Assembly: GCF_014805625.2 (NCBI RefSeq)
Contig: NW_023998433.1
Coordinates: 2,207,591-2,271,590, forward strand
From: Glossina fuscipes
Taxonomy: Eukaryota; Arthropoda; Insecta; Diptera; Glossinidae
DNA: 64,000 nt
Direction of reading: 5' to 3'
Shown: positions 11,360 to 23,600 of the stretch, in pieces
How positions within the stretch are numbered: position 1 is the stretch's first letter
Layout: each line of letters starts with the position of its first letter
Made by a program: the position numbers and the translations under genes
The notes under the pieces: generated by a model
Database searches by the model: none
Told to the model about the DNA's origin: nothing
The model's input: only the letters and a program-made list of their open reading frames with translations

Positions 11360-14300
11360 ATGGCTTTTCGCAGTATTTTCGTGGCTATTATAGCAAGTTG
11401 CTGGCTACCACAAACTTTTTGTGGCAGTTTTAATGGTTACAAGTTGCCGTTTGTGAATTTGAGTGCATCTCAGACATACAATAATCATAATTATTATCAT
11501 AATTATTATGATGCGGAAAATTTAAATATTACTACAACTGCAACACCGCCAACAACGTTGCAATTAGTTCATGTGGTAATTAAAGTTTTTTTTTTCGTTT
11601 TTTTTTTTTTTTCCTTTTGTTCTCTAGCTTTGTTTTCTTAAGTGATTGTAATTTTGAACGACAAGCTGTGTTACAATATAGTCAACCTTTCTAATCATAC
11701 TATGATGGCGGCCTTGAAGGTCTTATTCAGTTTAATTTTCAATTAAAATGCATTTTATATTTAGGGGCCGCTATCAAAAAAAATTGGGGTATATTAAACG
11801 CGCTTTCTTGTTGGTGCCATCAGTGAAAAATTACGCTTTTGATGTCAGTCTGTGCATACTTTCTTCATTTTATCTATCGCTGTTGTTGAAATGCCCTCAG
11901 CAACGAAAATTGAAATACTTAATGATCGCGGATGAATTTTGAAAGTTGACACAACCCATAGCAGTCGCCAGAATAGGAAAAATGTAATTATTTACTATTT
12001 ATGTATTGATCTAAAACTTTGTATATATATATAAAACCGCACGCCATATCAAGAACCTCTTATAAATAGCGTCGTAATAAGACTTCTTTTGCTTATTTTA
12101 TTGCTTATCATAAAAGATATTGTTCCAAAAGTTAGTACAAATATTTAAACATATCCCCGAGAATGATCTTAATCGAGAGAGAATATCATTCGGTTGCGAA
12201 TAACGGAAAAATTTGCAAATTTTATGTACTAGTTTAAGGCCGAGGATACAAAAGATTTTCAACAAGACGGAACTAGTTTTTCTCTCTGCATACAAGTATG
12301 TTTTAAATGTAAATTGAAAAGAAAAAAAAATGAAACTTCAATTTATAGCATTAAGTTTTACAAAAAGTTTTGAAATTTTATTGTTTTTAATATCATTGCA
12401 AGTATTTTTATAATCATTATCATAATTAGATGCCTTGTGTGCGTGTGTTTTCTCCTTAATTACTTTAATGTTATCTATATGCTGATTAGAGTATAATATA
12501 ATAATATGCATATAAATTGAATTTTTCTTTTTTTAATAGTTTTTGGTTCAGCTTTGTTTTTATAATTATTTGTTTTGCGTAGCTATTTTCAAATAGCATG
12601 TTAACTTTGTCAGTTCACGTGGAACATCAAAGCAAAACAAAAATCACCATTGAATGCCCTTATAAAGCAACAAATTGCTTTTATTCAAAGAGAATTTCTG
12701 ATTCAGGACGACTGTAGAGTTCCCCATACGAAACGTGTGTAAAATCTATCCGGAATGGTTAAATACAAATGAAAGTTCTTCCCTTTTTCGATTCAAATTT
12801 ATTTCGTTGCTCATTCCTACTTGTCGTTTTTCCCACTTCGAAAGTTTTTCGTTGATGACACCTCTTACAGCCCTTGAAGATCGGCAAAAATGGAAAGATT
12901 CTTTTCAAAATTTTTGTAAAATTGGTATGTCTGTATATACGAACGAGTGGCAACTTTATGATTTAGCAAACGAAATTTTATTTAAGGCATAAAACCGCAT
13001 TTGAAGCTTTTTTTCAATTAGTTTTTGCGTTGTAAAAAAAAAAAAAAAATCGCACACCATTGGAAAATAAAGTTTACAAATAAATGCAGCAACATGAGGC
13101 TCAGTGCAATGCCAATAATTAAGAGGAGAAAAAATTTAGCGATACCTTTTACGTATTTTTTTTAGATAATATATTTTGAGCTCTTTACGCTCACTCCGAT
13201 TATGGATAAAGTGTCAACTCTCTGTAGTTAAATTGCAAGTCCGTTCATATGTTATATGATCGAAAATTTTTATAAACCGTTTGCAAACACCGTTGAAGTG
13301 CGTGAACCAGTAAAGAATCCTTCTCTTAATAGTCATCCTTTGTTATATTCAATGCAATCAATCCTTATCGTATCCTCCCCAGTACGTATTCAGGAGAACA
13401 TTTGCGCTTTTGCTTTGAATTTTAACACAACAGCAATTTATTCAATAAATAAAATGAAACATAGTACGTTAGTTAAAGTACTATCGTTTGACATTATTTT
13501 TCTCTCCTTTCGCGCAGCCCATGAATTCTGTACAACGCGCGTTCTGGTCATAAGAATTTAAAGACTAATTGAGTGAAACTTAATTGGTAGCGCGAAGAGG
13601 GCATAAATGGCGGGTACAACGGAAATGACTGCGTTATGCTGAAAAATCAATTCATCTCTCATTCCTGAGGTTATTTTAAGATTATTTTTCCGCTCAATTG
13701 CTTTATTACATTCGACGGCTATTTACATCGTCTATATCCGGACAAAGTTAGAACATAAGTCGCATTTGTAAGCGGGAGCCTACAAAGAAGTTTTGGAGGC
13801 GCTCGACCGGATCCAGCGAATAGCTTAGATGCGCATAAGGGATGAAAGTGTATCCAAAACTCTCGACACCCTGGAGCACTGGCTTATTGTAGGCTATGTG
13901 GCACTTATGTATAGATACATCCAGGGCATATTTTCCACAGAGATAAAAGTGATATGTCCATCAATTAAGTACGGTGCCACGGACCACAAGAATTTGTCAG
14001 CATTCCCACTCACTAGAAAATTATTTCAGCAGTGTTTACCAACGTGCCCGACGTTATCGCGCTTAAGGTACATAGGCACTAAACCGTCTTTCGATCTTTC
14101 TCTACCTATAACTCTTCCTGCCCAGCATCGCAAGAGACTTTCCATGAGAATGGCTGGTCATAAAAGAAAAAAATTGCATAGGGTATGCGTTTCTACTGCT
14201 AATGTTAATGTTTTTGGCTTTAATAATTTTTTTTCCTCTGTTGGAGATTCTATTGTGTTTGTTTTTCATTACCAGCCACTAGTCAACAGCAACGTTTTTG

Positions 14301-16632
14301 ACATAAAACAAAGAGCTAACGCTTCTCGCAAATGGAATTTATTTGCCATCTACTACAAAACTAAAATATCGTTGACATTTCCACGAGACAACTTTCACTG
14401 CAGCGTAAGGCCAAAGTATAGATAGCACTTTGGCGTGGATAAGTCAATGAATTATTCCATACCAATTACATTCTGTCTTAAAAAAAGACTCGTCTTCGGC
14501 CTTTAGTTATCAAGATCTACGAGTTTGATCTTACAATTGTCGAAAAAAAGTTGTGAGCCGATCGATGAAAAAAATTTTCGAAAAGTGCATGTATGTTAAA
14601 TTTATACGTTTTTTATTAGGCAGTTATTAAATATTTTTACTTTTAATTAATCGCCTTCGCTCGTTTTGCTAAAGCAATAGTCATACAACCTAAAACGCTC
14701 ATATGAACAATAATCTCTCAGTTTCCATTGATACATATTCGTCGGGTCAGGTGCTACAATAGGATAGGTGGAATCATTCAGTAGTGAGATGAATTTGTTA
14801 TAGTAGGCCGCCAGTCTTCGTACTCGTATAGTTCGAAAAACTTTTTTATTTCCAAAAATAGTCGGAAAATTTAAATGCAATTTCATCAATAACTTGTGGT
14901 TGACAGTAGATATATATATATATAAAAGCCGAAATCCGAAAGAAAACAGCTGCTTGGTATGGTCGGCCTTCTGGCATAAGTACTTGTTTGTTTCTTTATC
15001 GTTTAGGATATTTATTAAAAAAACCTCCTTCATGGTATTATTAACTTGCAGCTTCAATACTTTTTTAAGTCATGTTATTTTTTATTAAATTTTACATTGT
15101 TCTTTTTCTTTTTCCAGCTGTTTCGCCATGGCCCGCGTACACCGGTCAACACATACCCAAATGACCCGTACATAAGAGAAACATTTTATCCTTATGGTTG
15201 GGGACAGTTGACAAACGTAAGACTAATAATCTATCGTTCCTAAAGGTGTACATGTTTTTTGATAAGAGATTTTTACCGCAAACTTTTTAAGGCGGGTAAA
15301 CGTGAACTCTTTAAAATGGGTCAATGGCTGGCGAGACGTTATGAGAATTTTCTAACCCAATTTTACACACCAGAGGTATGTTGTACATTATATGCGTACA
15401 TTATATACATGTGTATAAAAAAGTAAACTTTTATATAATAAGTTTTTTTGTGCAGCTGCTCCACGTTCAATCATCTGCCTCACCACGTACTTTGATGTCA
15501 ATGGCTACCGTGTTGGCGGGCATGTTTCCACCTAAGAACACAGTAATGGAATGGAACATAAAACTGAATTGGCAACCTATACCCATTCAGGCACAGCCTT
15601 TAGACAGGGATATTGTAAGATAAAACAATTTGAAAACAAAAAAAAGAAAAAAAGAAAAAGAGAATTGCATAACAAAAGAATTACTTGAAACAATTGCTTT
15701 TATGTTATTGTACAGTGGCTGCGCATGACAGCTGATTGCCCACGTTACCAGCAAGCATTACAGGAAGTATTACAAAGATCGGAAGTGCAACAGGAATTAA
15801 AACGGCATGAGAATTTATTTAAGGAATTAACTGAGATAACGGGACTAAATGTAACAACGGCACACGATATAACGTCAATTTATATAACACTGCTGGCAGA
15901 GGTGAACTGAGTCAATGAATTGTATTGAAGATTTTCACAATACCTATAGTATTCTAATACTTCATTGTGAAAATATTGAAATACTGCATTTTTTTTTTTT
16001 TTTGCCCCCTTTTTCCTTTTTTTTCTATTAAATTTCTATAGCGTGATTATGGCTTAAATTTGCCATCTTGGACACAAAATTATTATCCATTTAAAATGCA
16101 ATTTATGGCTGAACAAAGTTACATATATAATGCGTACACTACCGAGATGCAAAGAATTAAAGGAGGCCCTCTGCTGCAATTGATGCTTGAGCATATGCTG
16201 AGCAAGGCAGAGGGGTCTTTAAGACCTTCACAAAGAAAAATTTATATGTATTGTGCTCATGACTGGTCAGTAACCAATTTTCTGATGGCTTTAAAAGTAT
16301 GGAAACGGCAGTTGCCCAAATTTTCGGCATTGGTATTAATTGAGTTGCACCGTCAAATGTCCGGTAAGGACTATTACATTAAGGTGAGTAATTTAGAGGC
16401 AACATTTTTATTGCCGTCGTATGTTTACACGTTTTCCTTATAGTTTTTCTTTAGAAATGATCCCAAAGCTATCTTGGAACCTTTAATATTGCCCGGATGC
16501 ACGGTCGCTTGCCCTTTGGATAAGGTTTTAGAATTAGTCAAAGACGTTATACCAAACGCTGCCTACGAAGAGATGTGTCGACTAAAGGAAGGCCCAGCAT
16601 TTGAAAAGTATCTGAAAAGCGATTATAATTAA
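11360..16632 (+). CDS. Acid phosphatase, gene B (histidine phosphatase family, venom acid phosphatase Acph-1-like)
   Basis: Coding exons are 11360-11575, 15118-15216, 15292-15375, 15456-15614, 15716-15901, 16042-16383 and 16444-16632 (stop TAA), giving 424 aa. All introns are GT..AG and phase 0. Active-site residues are R75-H76-G-P-R79, R144 (ASPRTLM) and H321-D322. The catalytic pair sits in YCAHDW, whereas genes A and C have YTGHD. A classical signal peptide precedes CGS at residues 21-23. It is followed by a linker (about 24-66) rich in Asn, Tyr, His and Thr that the other two genes lack. NIT and NVT are possible N-glycosylation sites. Exon 7 keeps GCTVACPL and a further Cys (EEMC) but ends EKYLKSDYN instead of the FTEPP tail. 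The start has a good context (CAAATGG). It is the most divergent of the three in sequence but has no disrupted motif, so it is probably an active secreted enzyme. Substrate is unknown. Confidence 0.92.
13753..14035 (+). mobile_element. LINE reverse-transcriptase C-terminal relic inside intron 1 of gene B
   Basis: The plus-strand frame reads SHL, stop, AGAYKEVLEALDRIQRIA, stop, then MRIRDESVSKTLDTLEH and VALMYRYIQGIFSTEIK. This is the LDRIQRRAxRLI...LxSLEHRRxVxxLxLFYRYxxGxCSxEL region that follows the polymerase core in jockey/I-type LINEs. In-frame stops show it is dead. An open frame of 198 codons (13829-14425) runs on past the recognisable part; only about the first 65 codons are LINE-like. 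Confidence 0.72.
14647..15057 (-). CDS. Unrecognised antisense ORF in intron 1 of gene B (candidate nested gene or gene fragment)
   Basis: A minus-strand ORF of 136 codons. The N-terminal half crosses an AT microsatellite and may be chance. The C-terminal half (about residues 66-136) has balanced, GC-richer codons and an unbiased composition with Tyr, Trp, Pro and Cys, including TYPIVAPDPTNMYQW and ending FSKTSEGD. About 35 nt past the stop is AATAAA (minus strand, near 14612-14617), as expected at a 3' end. I do not recognise a family. It could be the last exon of a small nested gene, a retrocopy fragment, or chance. Confidence 0.3.
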   Translation of the reverse strand: MKLQVNNTMKEVFLINILNDKETNKYLCQKADHTKQLFSFGFRLLYIYISTVNHKLLMKLHLNFPTIFGNKKVFRTIRVRRLAAYYNKFISLLNDSTYPIVAPDPTNMYQWKLRDYCSYERFRLYDYCFSKTSEGD

Positions 16633-16638
16633 AATAAA
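16633..16638 (+). terminator. Candidate poly-A signal of gene B
   Basis: AATAAA immediately follows the TAA stop of gene B. If used, the 3' UTR would be only about 20-30 nt. Other A/T-rich hexamers follow within 500 nt. Confidence 0.4.
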
Positions 16639-17403
16639 AAACCTACTTTAATTGTGGGTCGAATTTTTCCTTTTTTCTCGCATTTCTATCTACTACTAAT
16701 TTAGATGACCGAAATTGTAGGGATCTTTTTTGATCAGATCATGAACATTTGTAAGCTTGTTAGTGAAAACGTTACTAACATCATCTAGCATATAGGGGAG
16801 GCAAATTTTACTTTATTATTTTTTTAACAAATTCGTTTGTATTGTAACCACTTATAACGGAAGAATGGAAATACGGACGGATATAATGGTAAAGTTGCCA
16901 TAGAAAGAATGTCTATGAGGATATGAAGAAGAAAGTTGAAGAAAGAGAAAGAAAGGGTATTTAAGGGTTATGTTCGATAAAGAAATTTGAACACATTTGG
17001 ACTTACATATATGTGATTCCAACATCCAATAATCTGTCTTTCCAGCTCTTTTATTTATATTTAAATTGTTTAAGAGCTAAAAGTAAACTTCAAATTGCTT
17101 TAATAAATTGAACGTTGTGTGCAATGAAAAAAACAAGAAAAAGAAACAGTCACCTTCTCTGTTTATCCATCTATGTGTTGCATCAATAAAACATTATTTA
17201 ATCACATTGTGATCTTATGCTTGTTAAGAAATTATACAACAATAAAAAAAGCAAAGATTGCGGTAATTAACAGCAGCAAAAAGAAAAAAAATTAATAAAT
17301 GAATAACGTAAGGTTCTATACTTTCTCTATATAGAAAACACATTGTTCCGTTCTGAAAAGTTGCTCTCTTTCCCTCTCCCCCTATCCGACTGTCTAAATG
17401 ACA

Positions 17404-17510
17404 CTCTCTCTCTCTCTCTCTTTTTCTCTCTCTTTTTCTCTCTCTCTCTCTATCTGTCTGTCAGTATCTCCCTCTCTATATCTCGCTTGCTCCCTCTCTC
17501 TTTCTGTTTG
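17404..17510. repeat. CT-rich microsatellite
   Basis: Imperfect (CT)n with TTTTT and TATCTGTCTG interruptions. Confidence 0.9.
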
Positions 17511-18645
17511 TCTCACCGCCATCAGATATATCTTTCTATCCTGTATGAATGCAAGTAACTATCATTTTAAGTAAATACAAATTTAGTCAAACATTTAAGT
17601 GGTCTTTGACTCGATTTCATATTTCTCGCTTCGTATGCAGACAATATACGTATAAGTAAAAAAAAAATATATATTTATTAGTTTGGATTGATGTGAGTGA
17701 GTGAGTGAATCCATACACACGGTGACATTAAAATTTTTCAACAGAATTAAGTAAACGTGGAGTAGCCGTTTAGAATCGAAACTAGAAAGCGGGCATTGGT
17801 AGTAAAAAAAGTATTTTTTTAAAATCAAATTATAAGTTATTTAAAGAAAACGTATTTAGTCATTAGGTTCGTATTAAGTAATAAATTTTTTTGTTTATAA
17901 ATTTTTAAAATTAATTTTTAAGTGAACGCGTACTAGTTTAAATATATGTATGTGTGTGCTACACTATATATAAAACATTCGCGAATTTGTCAAGGTAATG
18001 GTTGCATTCAAAAAATCGTTTATGCTAAAATACTTGACGTTTCACAATTTTACAAAAAAAAAATTAAATAAATAAATGAGAAAAAATAAAACAGAGAATA
18101 AATAAAAGGAAAAATTTTTGTTTCTACTAACTTCAATTCGAATTTGTAAAGCTTAATAGAATTATATACATATTATTGTTATTATTATTGTTACTTCCTC
18201 TCCTTCTTCAACAAGAAATCTATACAATCTACAACTGAAGCGAAGATAGCTCACCAAGATAACGCACATTTTTATGGTTCGTGTCTTCAGTAAAAGTCTT
18301 CGCTAAGTAACGATTTATTGCGAAATAAAAAACAAACATGCAGAATAAATACTAAAATTAAATAATATTAGCTAGAATGCGCATATAAAACATATTAAGC
18401 CTTTAATTATGAACATAAAACATAAAAGCTAAGTTACTGCTACTAAATCTCATGCAAAATTTGCAGTGCAAATACTAAAAGAAAGCAATGTTCAATTTGC
18501 GCAATAACAATTTTCAGAGACATTAAGCGGCTATACATTTTTGATATGCCGTGCAACACGCTACAACCTAGCAGAACCTAATTTCATTACCCTGGGTCCA
18601 GTTCATTACCGTAAATTTCGCCCCAAACCAGCCCTCTCCATATAC

Positions 18646-18666
18646 GCTTGACGAATTCCGTCAAGC
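18646..18666. repeat. Short perfect inverted repeat
   Basis: GCTTGACG, loop AATTC, CGTCAAGC: an 8-bp stem in the gene B-C spacer. It is not followed by a T tract and no function is evident. Confidence 0.7.
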
Positions 18667-20177
18667 ATAGATTTTTGAAATGTTTTAAAAGACGCTAAAA
18701 CATTATGCATATAATTTTAATTTACGGTATTAGCTAAAATTTTTTATAAACACTTTGTGTATTGTAACTTTTCGCCAATACTACACATGCACTATATGGG
18801 TAAATAGTAGCACAAAAATTTTTTTTTAATTTCTTACAACATTTCTGTATGATCTTTCATTTTATCTATGCTTGCATTTTTAATTTTTGATTAGTTTTTC
18901 TCAAATCATTTTATTTATTTTTCAGTATAGTTCAATTATCAATTGCCTTAACAGAGGCGCGCACCAAGTGTGAAGATAGCCGACCTTTTAGCAAAGATAA
19001 AAATGTGGGACATGTACAGTTGGCTGATTTCACACCAGTAATCTATAATAGCTCTTATTAGAGCGTATTCTTGATTAGGAGAAGATTTTTAAGCCATGGC
19101 ACTCTGTTCGTCTACGCGATAGAACTCTCAAAGCTCCTTAAAAACTGGAAAGTGGATGTTTTAAAACAATCGCGATTCCCATATGAACGTTTGAAAACCT
19201 GAAACAATTATGTAAGAAAAAAAGGGAAGGTATACAAATATTTGTTACTTGTCGAGTGTAACAGATCGCATAGTAAATTTTGATATGGACACTTATCAGG
19301 TTTAAATAGATGCGCAATGTTACGACTCTGATAAAATTCTGAATGATTTCCATACATGATAATCGATAAGCCTAAAATGCAATCCAAGCTAAGTATAGAG
19401 AGAATGACGGCGCAGAGTATTTATTACCTATTAAAATAAACTCTTTAAATTGATTTTGAAAAAAACGTGTTCCAAAAGCTAAATGCATCTCAGATTGATT
19501 AAAGCGTGAAACTTCATTTTCTCAGTTTCTCTTCAAAGATTCGCATCGTGACGTAAGTAGTAAAAATAAACAGCGGGAGTGTTTTTGACTTCTTATAATT
19601 AACTTTTGAAGCTAGTACTCGTCAATCCGTCGTATATTATTTACATGAAACTGGGATATTTTGTTTTAATTTTTTCCAATTAAGGAAAATTGATGCTTAA
19701 ATTTATATCAGTATTTTTTAAATGCAAATTTCGTCCTTCGTACGATAAAGTAACTCATAATTGACATGTTTAATGTATGATTTGTATAATCTAATAAAGG
19801 GGCTTCTTCCAGTTTCTTGAACACTTAAAGAAAGACACCCGAACTATTTTTTCCCCTTTGTACACATTCTTATACTAAGCTTTTTCGTATAGAAACATGA
19901 GAAATGGCTTCCCTGTGCGGCCGTCAGGATGTGATGAGAAAAAAGTCGCTTTTATACCATTGCACTGGAATGCCTTAGTTTTATATTTCCTTATAAATTG
20001 TAATCATTTTCAATAATCGAAACATGAATAAGCAAAAAGAAAAACAGTAAAACGAGCAAAAACCGAAACAAGTATTAATTAGAAAATAAATAGAAAACAA
20101 AAAAAAAAAAAAAAGCTTATAAAAAACGAATTAAAAAACAGAAATTTTTTATTCAATATAAAATACCGCTAATCGAA

Positions 20178-20373
20178 ATGACGCGTTCGCATTGCAATCG
20201 AAAACTTTGTCTCGCAATGACGGGTTCCGTACTTGCATTAATATTGTTCACATTAAGTTTTTACGGTACCGCAGTATTAACGGAAACATCTGCTTCATTA
20301 GATGGTGTTACGAAAAAAGATCTTTCTTCGCTTCAACTGCTGCATGTGGTAAGTTTGTAGATATAAAATATAT

Positions 20374-20413
<40 letters not shown>

Positions 20414-20640
20414 AATATCTTTTAATAAAAAAAAGGAAGAAAACAAAAGAAATTTCATAGAATAAAAGGGTCAAAGCTATCTTGCACGTTTTTATATCTA
20501 CCGCGGATTTTATAAGACAAAGTATATCAAGCGGCACAATAATTTGGTCATTTCTCACACGTCAAGGGGATTTCCGAAAGGAGTATGTACCTCCAATACC
20601 CAACAAGTGCTACATATCTAACTCTCTCTCTCTCTCTCTC

Positions 20641-20677
<37 letters not shown>

Positions 20678-23600
20678 GTATATTAATTATCAGCATGTTT
20701 GCACGTTCATAACACTGAACCGTAAAACCATGTGAAACCATCAGAACTCTAAGCATTTCAATAATAATATTCACACCCAAGTCTCGTGCAATTAACTGAT
20801 AAGAAAAGACATTTATTTAATTATTTACATGTAGCTAAAAAAACAACAACAGCAAACTTTACTGCGGTATTTATATTGATTTGCGTCTAATTTTTTTTAA
20901 GAGCATCCCCGCGCGTACACATTTATACCGAACAGGCCGTTTAATCATTCATACCGATGGCAAAACTGTCTCCTGAACCCAGGAGCTTATTGCAGAGGAG
21001 ACTTATGTCTGACTTAATATAAATACCATGCATAGAATGTGCGAAGCAGTCCTTTACAAGAAATTTATATGAGGCATATTGAATTGTAATTAGAAGGAAA
21101 AATATCTGAAATATAATAAAGGAAATATATACTAGCACTTTAAAGAGTGGAATAGACGGTTCGGGTTTTATTGTAATCGTGATTATCTTAAAACTTTTTG
21201 CAGAAGAATAACTTAGGCGTTACATTATTTTTTAACATTTCCCTCAGGTTTTGTTTAAGAGCCATCTATGCCTACCATTTAGTCTTCTTAGACCTTAAAA
21301 TTTCTTCTTAAATTATTCCTTACTATTATCATTTTTATACTATTCGCGAATAGTATCTACATCCACGCAAAGTATCATCCAAAATCCTTATATGATGCAA
21401 ACCAACTATTAACTTTTCACTTCTTTCATTTGACTATGCAAGACTATTTCACAATCTTTTACATAATATTAAACATTAAATACTATGCAATACATTACAT
21501 AATAGAGTTTAACAATCCAAAAATTTGCAATTGTTTTGTTGATAACTGTTGATTTTAAAGAGTGTACATGAAGAGGCAAATTTCACTCTCCTGATATTGT
21601 TAAGAAAAATTAAACAATATTGTTACGTTCTATAAAAACGTATATATTTAGAAACTTATTTACTTTTATTAGTTATTAACTACGCACACCTTGAGTATTC
21701 GTCATTTAAAGTAGGCGTGCAAAGTCTGCACACATTTTTGTTTGAAAACAGAGGGGTTACTTGGTGAATACGTTTTTAAATACAGACTAAAATATTATAT
21801 AGTTGTGCTTTTAACCATATTCTAATGAAAATATTAGGCGGTTTCGAATTATTTTACAATTTATATATATACAATTAGCGCCGCAGGAATACTTGGAAAG
21901 TTTGCTTGTTGAGAGCTTTTTTCAGTTTGTTTTTTGGGCTTTAGTTTGTGGAATTGACCGAAGATTTTATGTTGTAAGTTTTACTTTTGTGTCCTAATTT
22001 TGATGACCTTAAGTCTTAAGGCTTTCACAAGCAAACAAATAAATAAACTTAGAATCTGACGCGTATCTTGGCCTCTTATAAACGAAAAAAATATAAAAAA
22101 GATTTTATTCGAATTGCGTTGAATAAATTTTATGTCATAACTGTGTTTTAAGCGATCGCAGAAGTAATCAACGTGTTCTATTTATCTAGAATGCATAAAT
22201 TTTATTAACTGCTTTATCCCTCTTAAAGTAGGCATGATATCGTTGATCGAAGACCTTATGGTTTCGATGAGTAAGTATCTGCCAAGTTTTCTATTTTACT
22301 TTATTTGTTCATTCTTATTGTGTCTATAAAATTTTGTTCGCCCGCTATGCACTATATTTTATGGTAACTGGTATCGATTTGAGTAAATTTAACGCTACGG
22401 ATAAATCGTTCTGATTGGGCCATTTAAAAACAATATACTGGTGTTAAATAGATCCCGTTCCATGAATCGTTTGCACTTTGCTGCAGCAAAGTTGTTTATG
22501 CTGATGATAGTTTGATTTATCGATAGCTCTTCATGGAAATTCTATTGAGAGCAATAGAGAGTAGTGACCATCATTAAAAAACCCGACTTTTTACCAATAC
22601 AATGAATAGAAATAATTTTATAGTTTGCGCTGCTTAAAATATACTCTGCATATGGGTATTAGAGTGCATTACTGAAGCTTAATTTAGGAAAATTTTAATA
22701 GTACAATTATTGCTTTCCAAAATTTAGAAAGATTTTTTTCAATTTCAATTCTGAATACGTACACGTTTTCTATATGTTTAATATCTCTCTGTTAGTGAAT
22801 AAGGTAAGGTAGTGAGTAAGTGAGAATAAAACTTTTTTCTCTACATAAACATAATTAGTTTTCTTTGTTATCAAGTCACGTGTCAAATGCACGCAGAGAA
22901 TTTGTTTATGAAAACTATCTATAATATAAACTCAGCCTTCTGAACGACCACTTCGGACGTTTAGTAATCTGAACGTCAATTTAATTACAATTTTAGGACA
23001 AGAAAATAAATTTAGTTAAATGGAAAAGTAAAGTTGCCTTTTATTTAGTGAAATGTTTCTTAAGTGCTTTGTAAAAATTCACTATAAGACACGAGACTAG
23101 AATAGGTAACATATAATAACAATTTATCAGCATATCATGGAGCGAATTTGATTATGAGTAATTGTGTATTGTGCATGAATGCATTGATAAACGCCGTGTA
23201 TGTTTAACTATGGCATACACTACAAATAAATGCGAACAAATATGTAAATATGAAAATTTTGTAATGTTTTATTCAATTCTTTATAAACATACACCCAAAA
23301 CACACAAATTCGTTGCATATGCAGTTATGTTTTGTAATTAAAATAGTTTATACGTACAGCGCGAAATTCATAGACAATCATATGAATATTTATGAACTTC
23401 TGGATTTTTAACAAATCAACGAAAGCTGCATCATCACCAACTACTGTCACGGTAGAATCATATAGAATTAAATAGAATTCTCACATAACATTTGCATAAA
23501 ACGAAAATATGTGAGTGAGGAAGAAAAAAAAAAAAATATATATATGAAATATATATCTGCTTCTATTAATTTCGCTGTAAATTTTCAATGACAGAATTAT

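Larger units (their letters stand above)
11576..15117 (+). other. Intron 1 of gene B
   Basis: Intron of 3542 nt, phase 0, between LVHV and LFRHGP. It ends in a good pyrimidine tract (TCTTTTTCTTTTTCCAG). It carries a plus-strand LINE relic at 13753-14035 and an unrecognised minus-strand ORF at 14647-15057. The remaining introns are 60-140 nt. Confidence 0.8.
16639..20177. other. Spacer between genes B and C
   Basis: A 3.5-kb AT-rich spacer. It contains a CT-rich microsatellite at 17404-17510 and a perfect 8-bp stem, 5-nt loop inverted repeat at 18646-18666 near a small less AT-rich patch. ORFs over the CT repeat encode Ser/Leu low complexity only. No gene is recognised; it must hold the gene C promoter. 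Confidence 0.6.

Noticed and set aside
13829..14425. Longest open frame in the window (198 codons) as a novel protein
   Set aside because: Its start is a LINE reverse-transcriptase tail that continues upstream through an in-frame stop; the rest has no domain and lies in an intron of gene B.
17343..17558. Ser/Leu-rich ORF
   Set aside because: It is the translation of a CT microsatellite.
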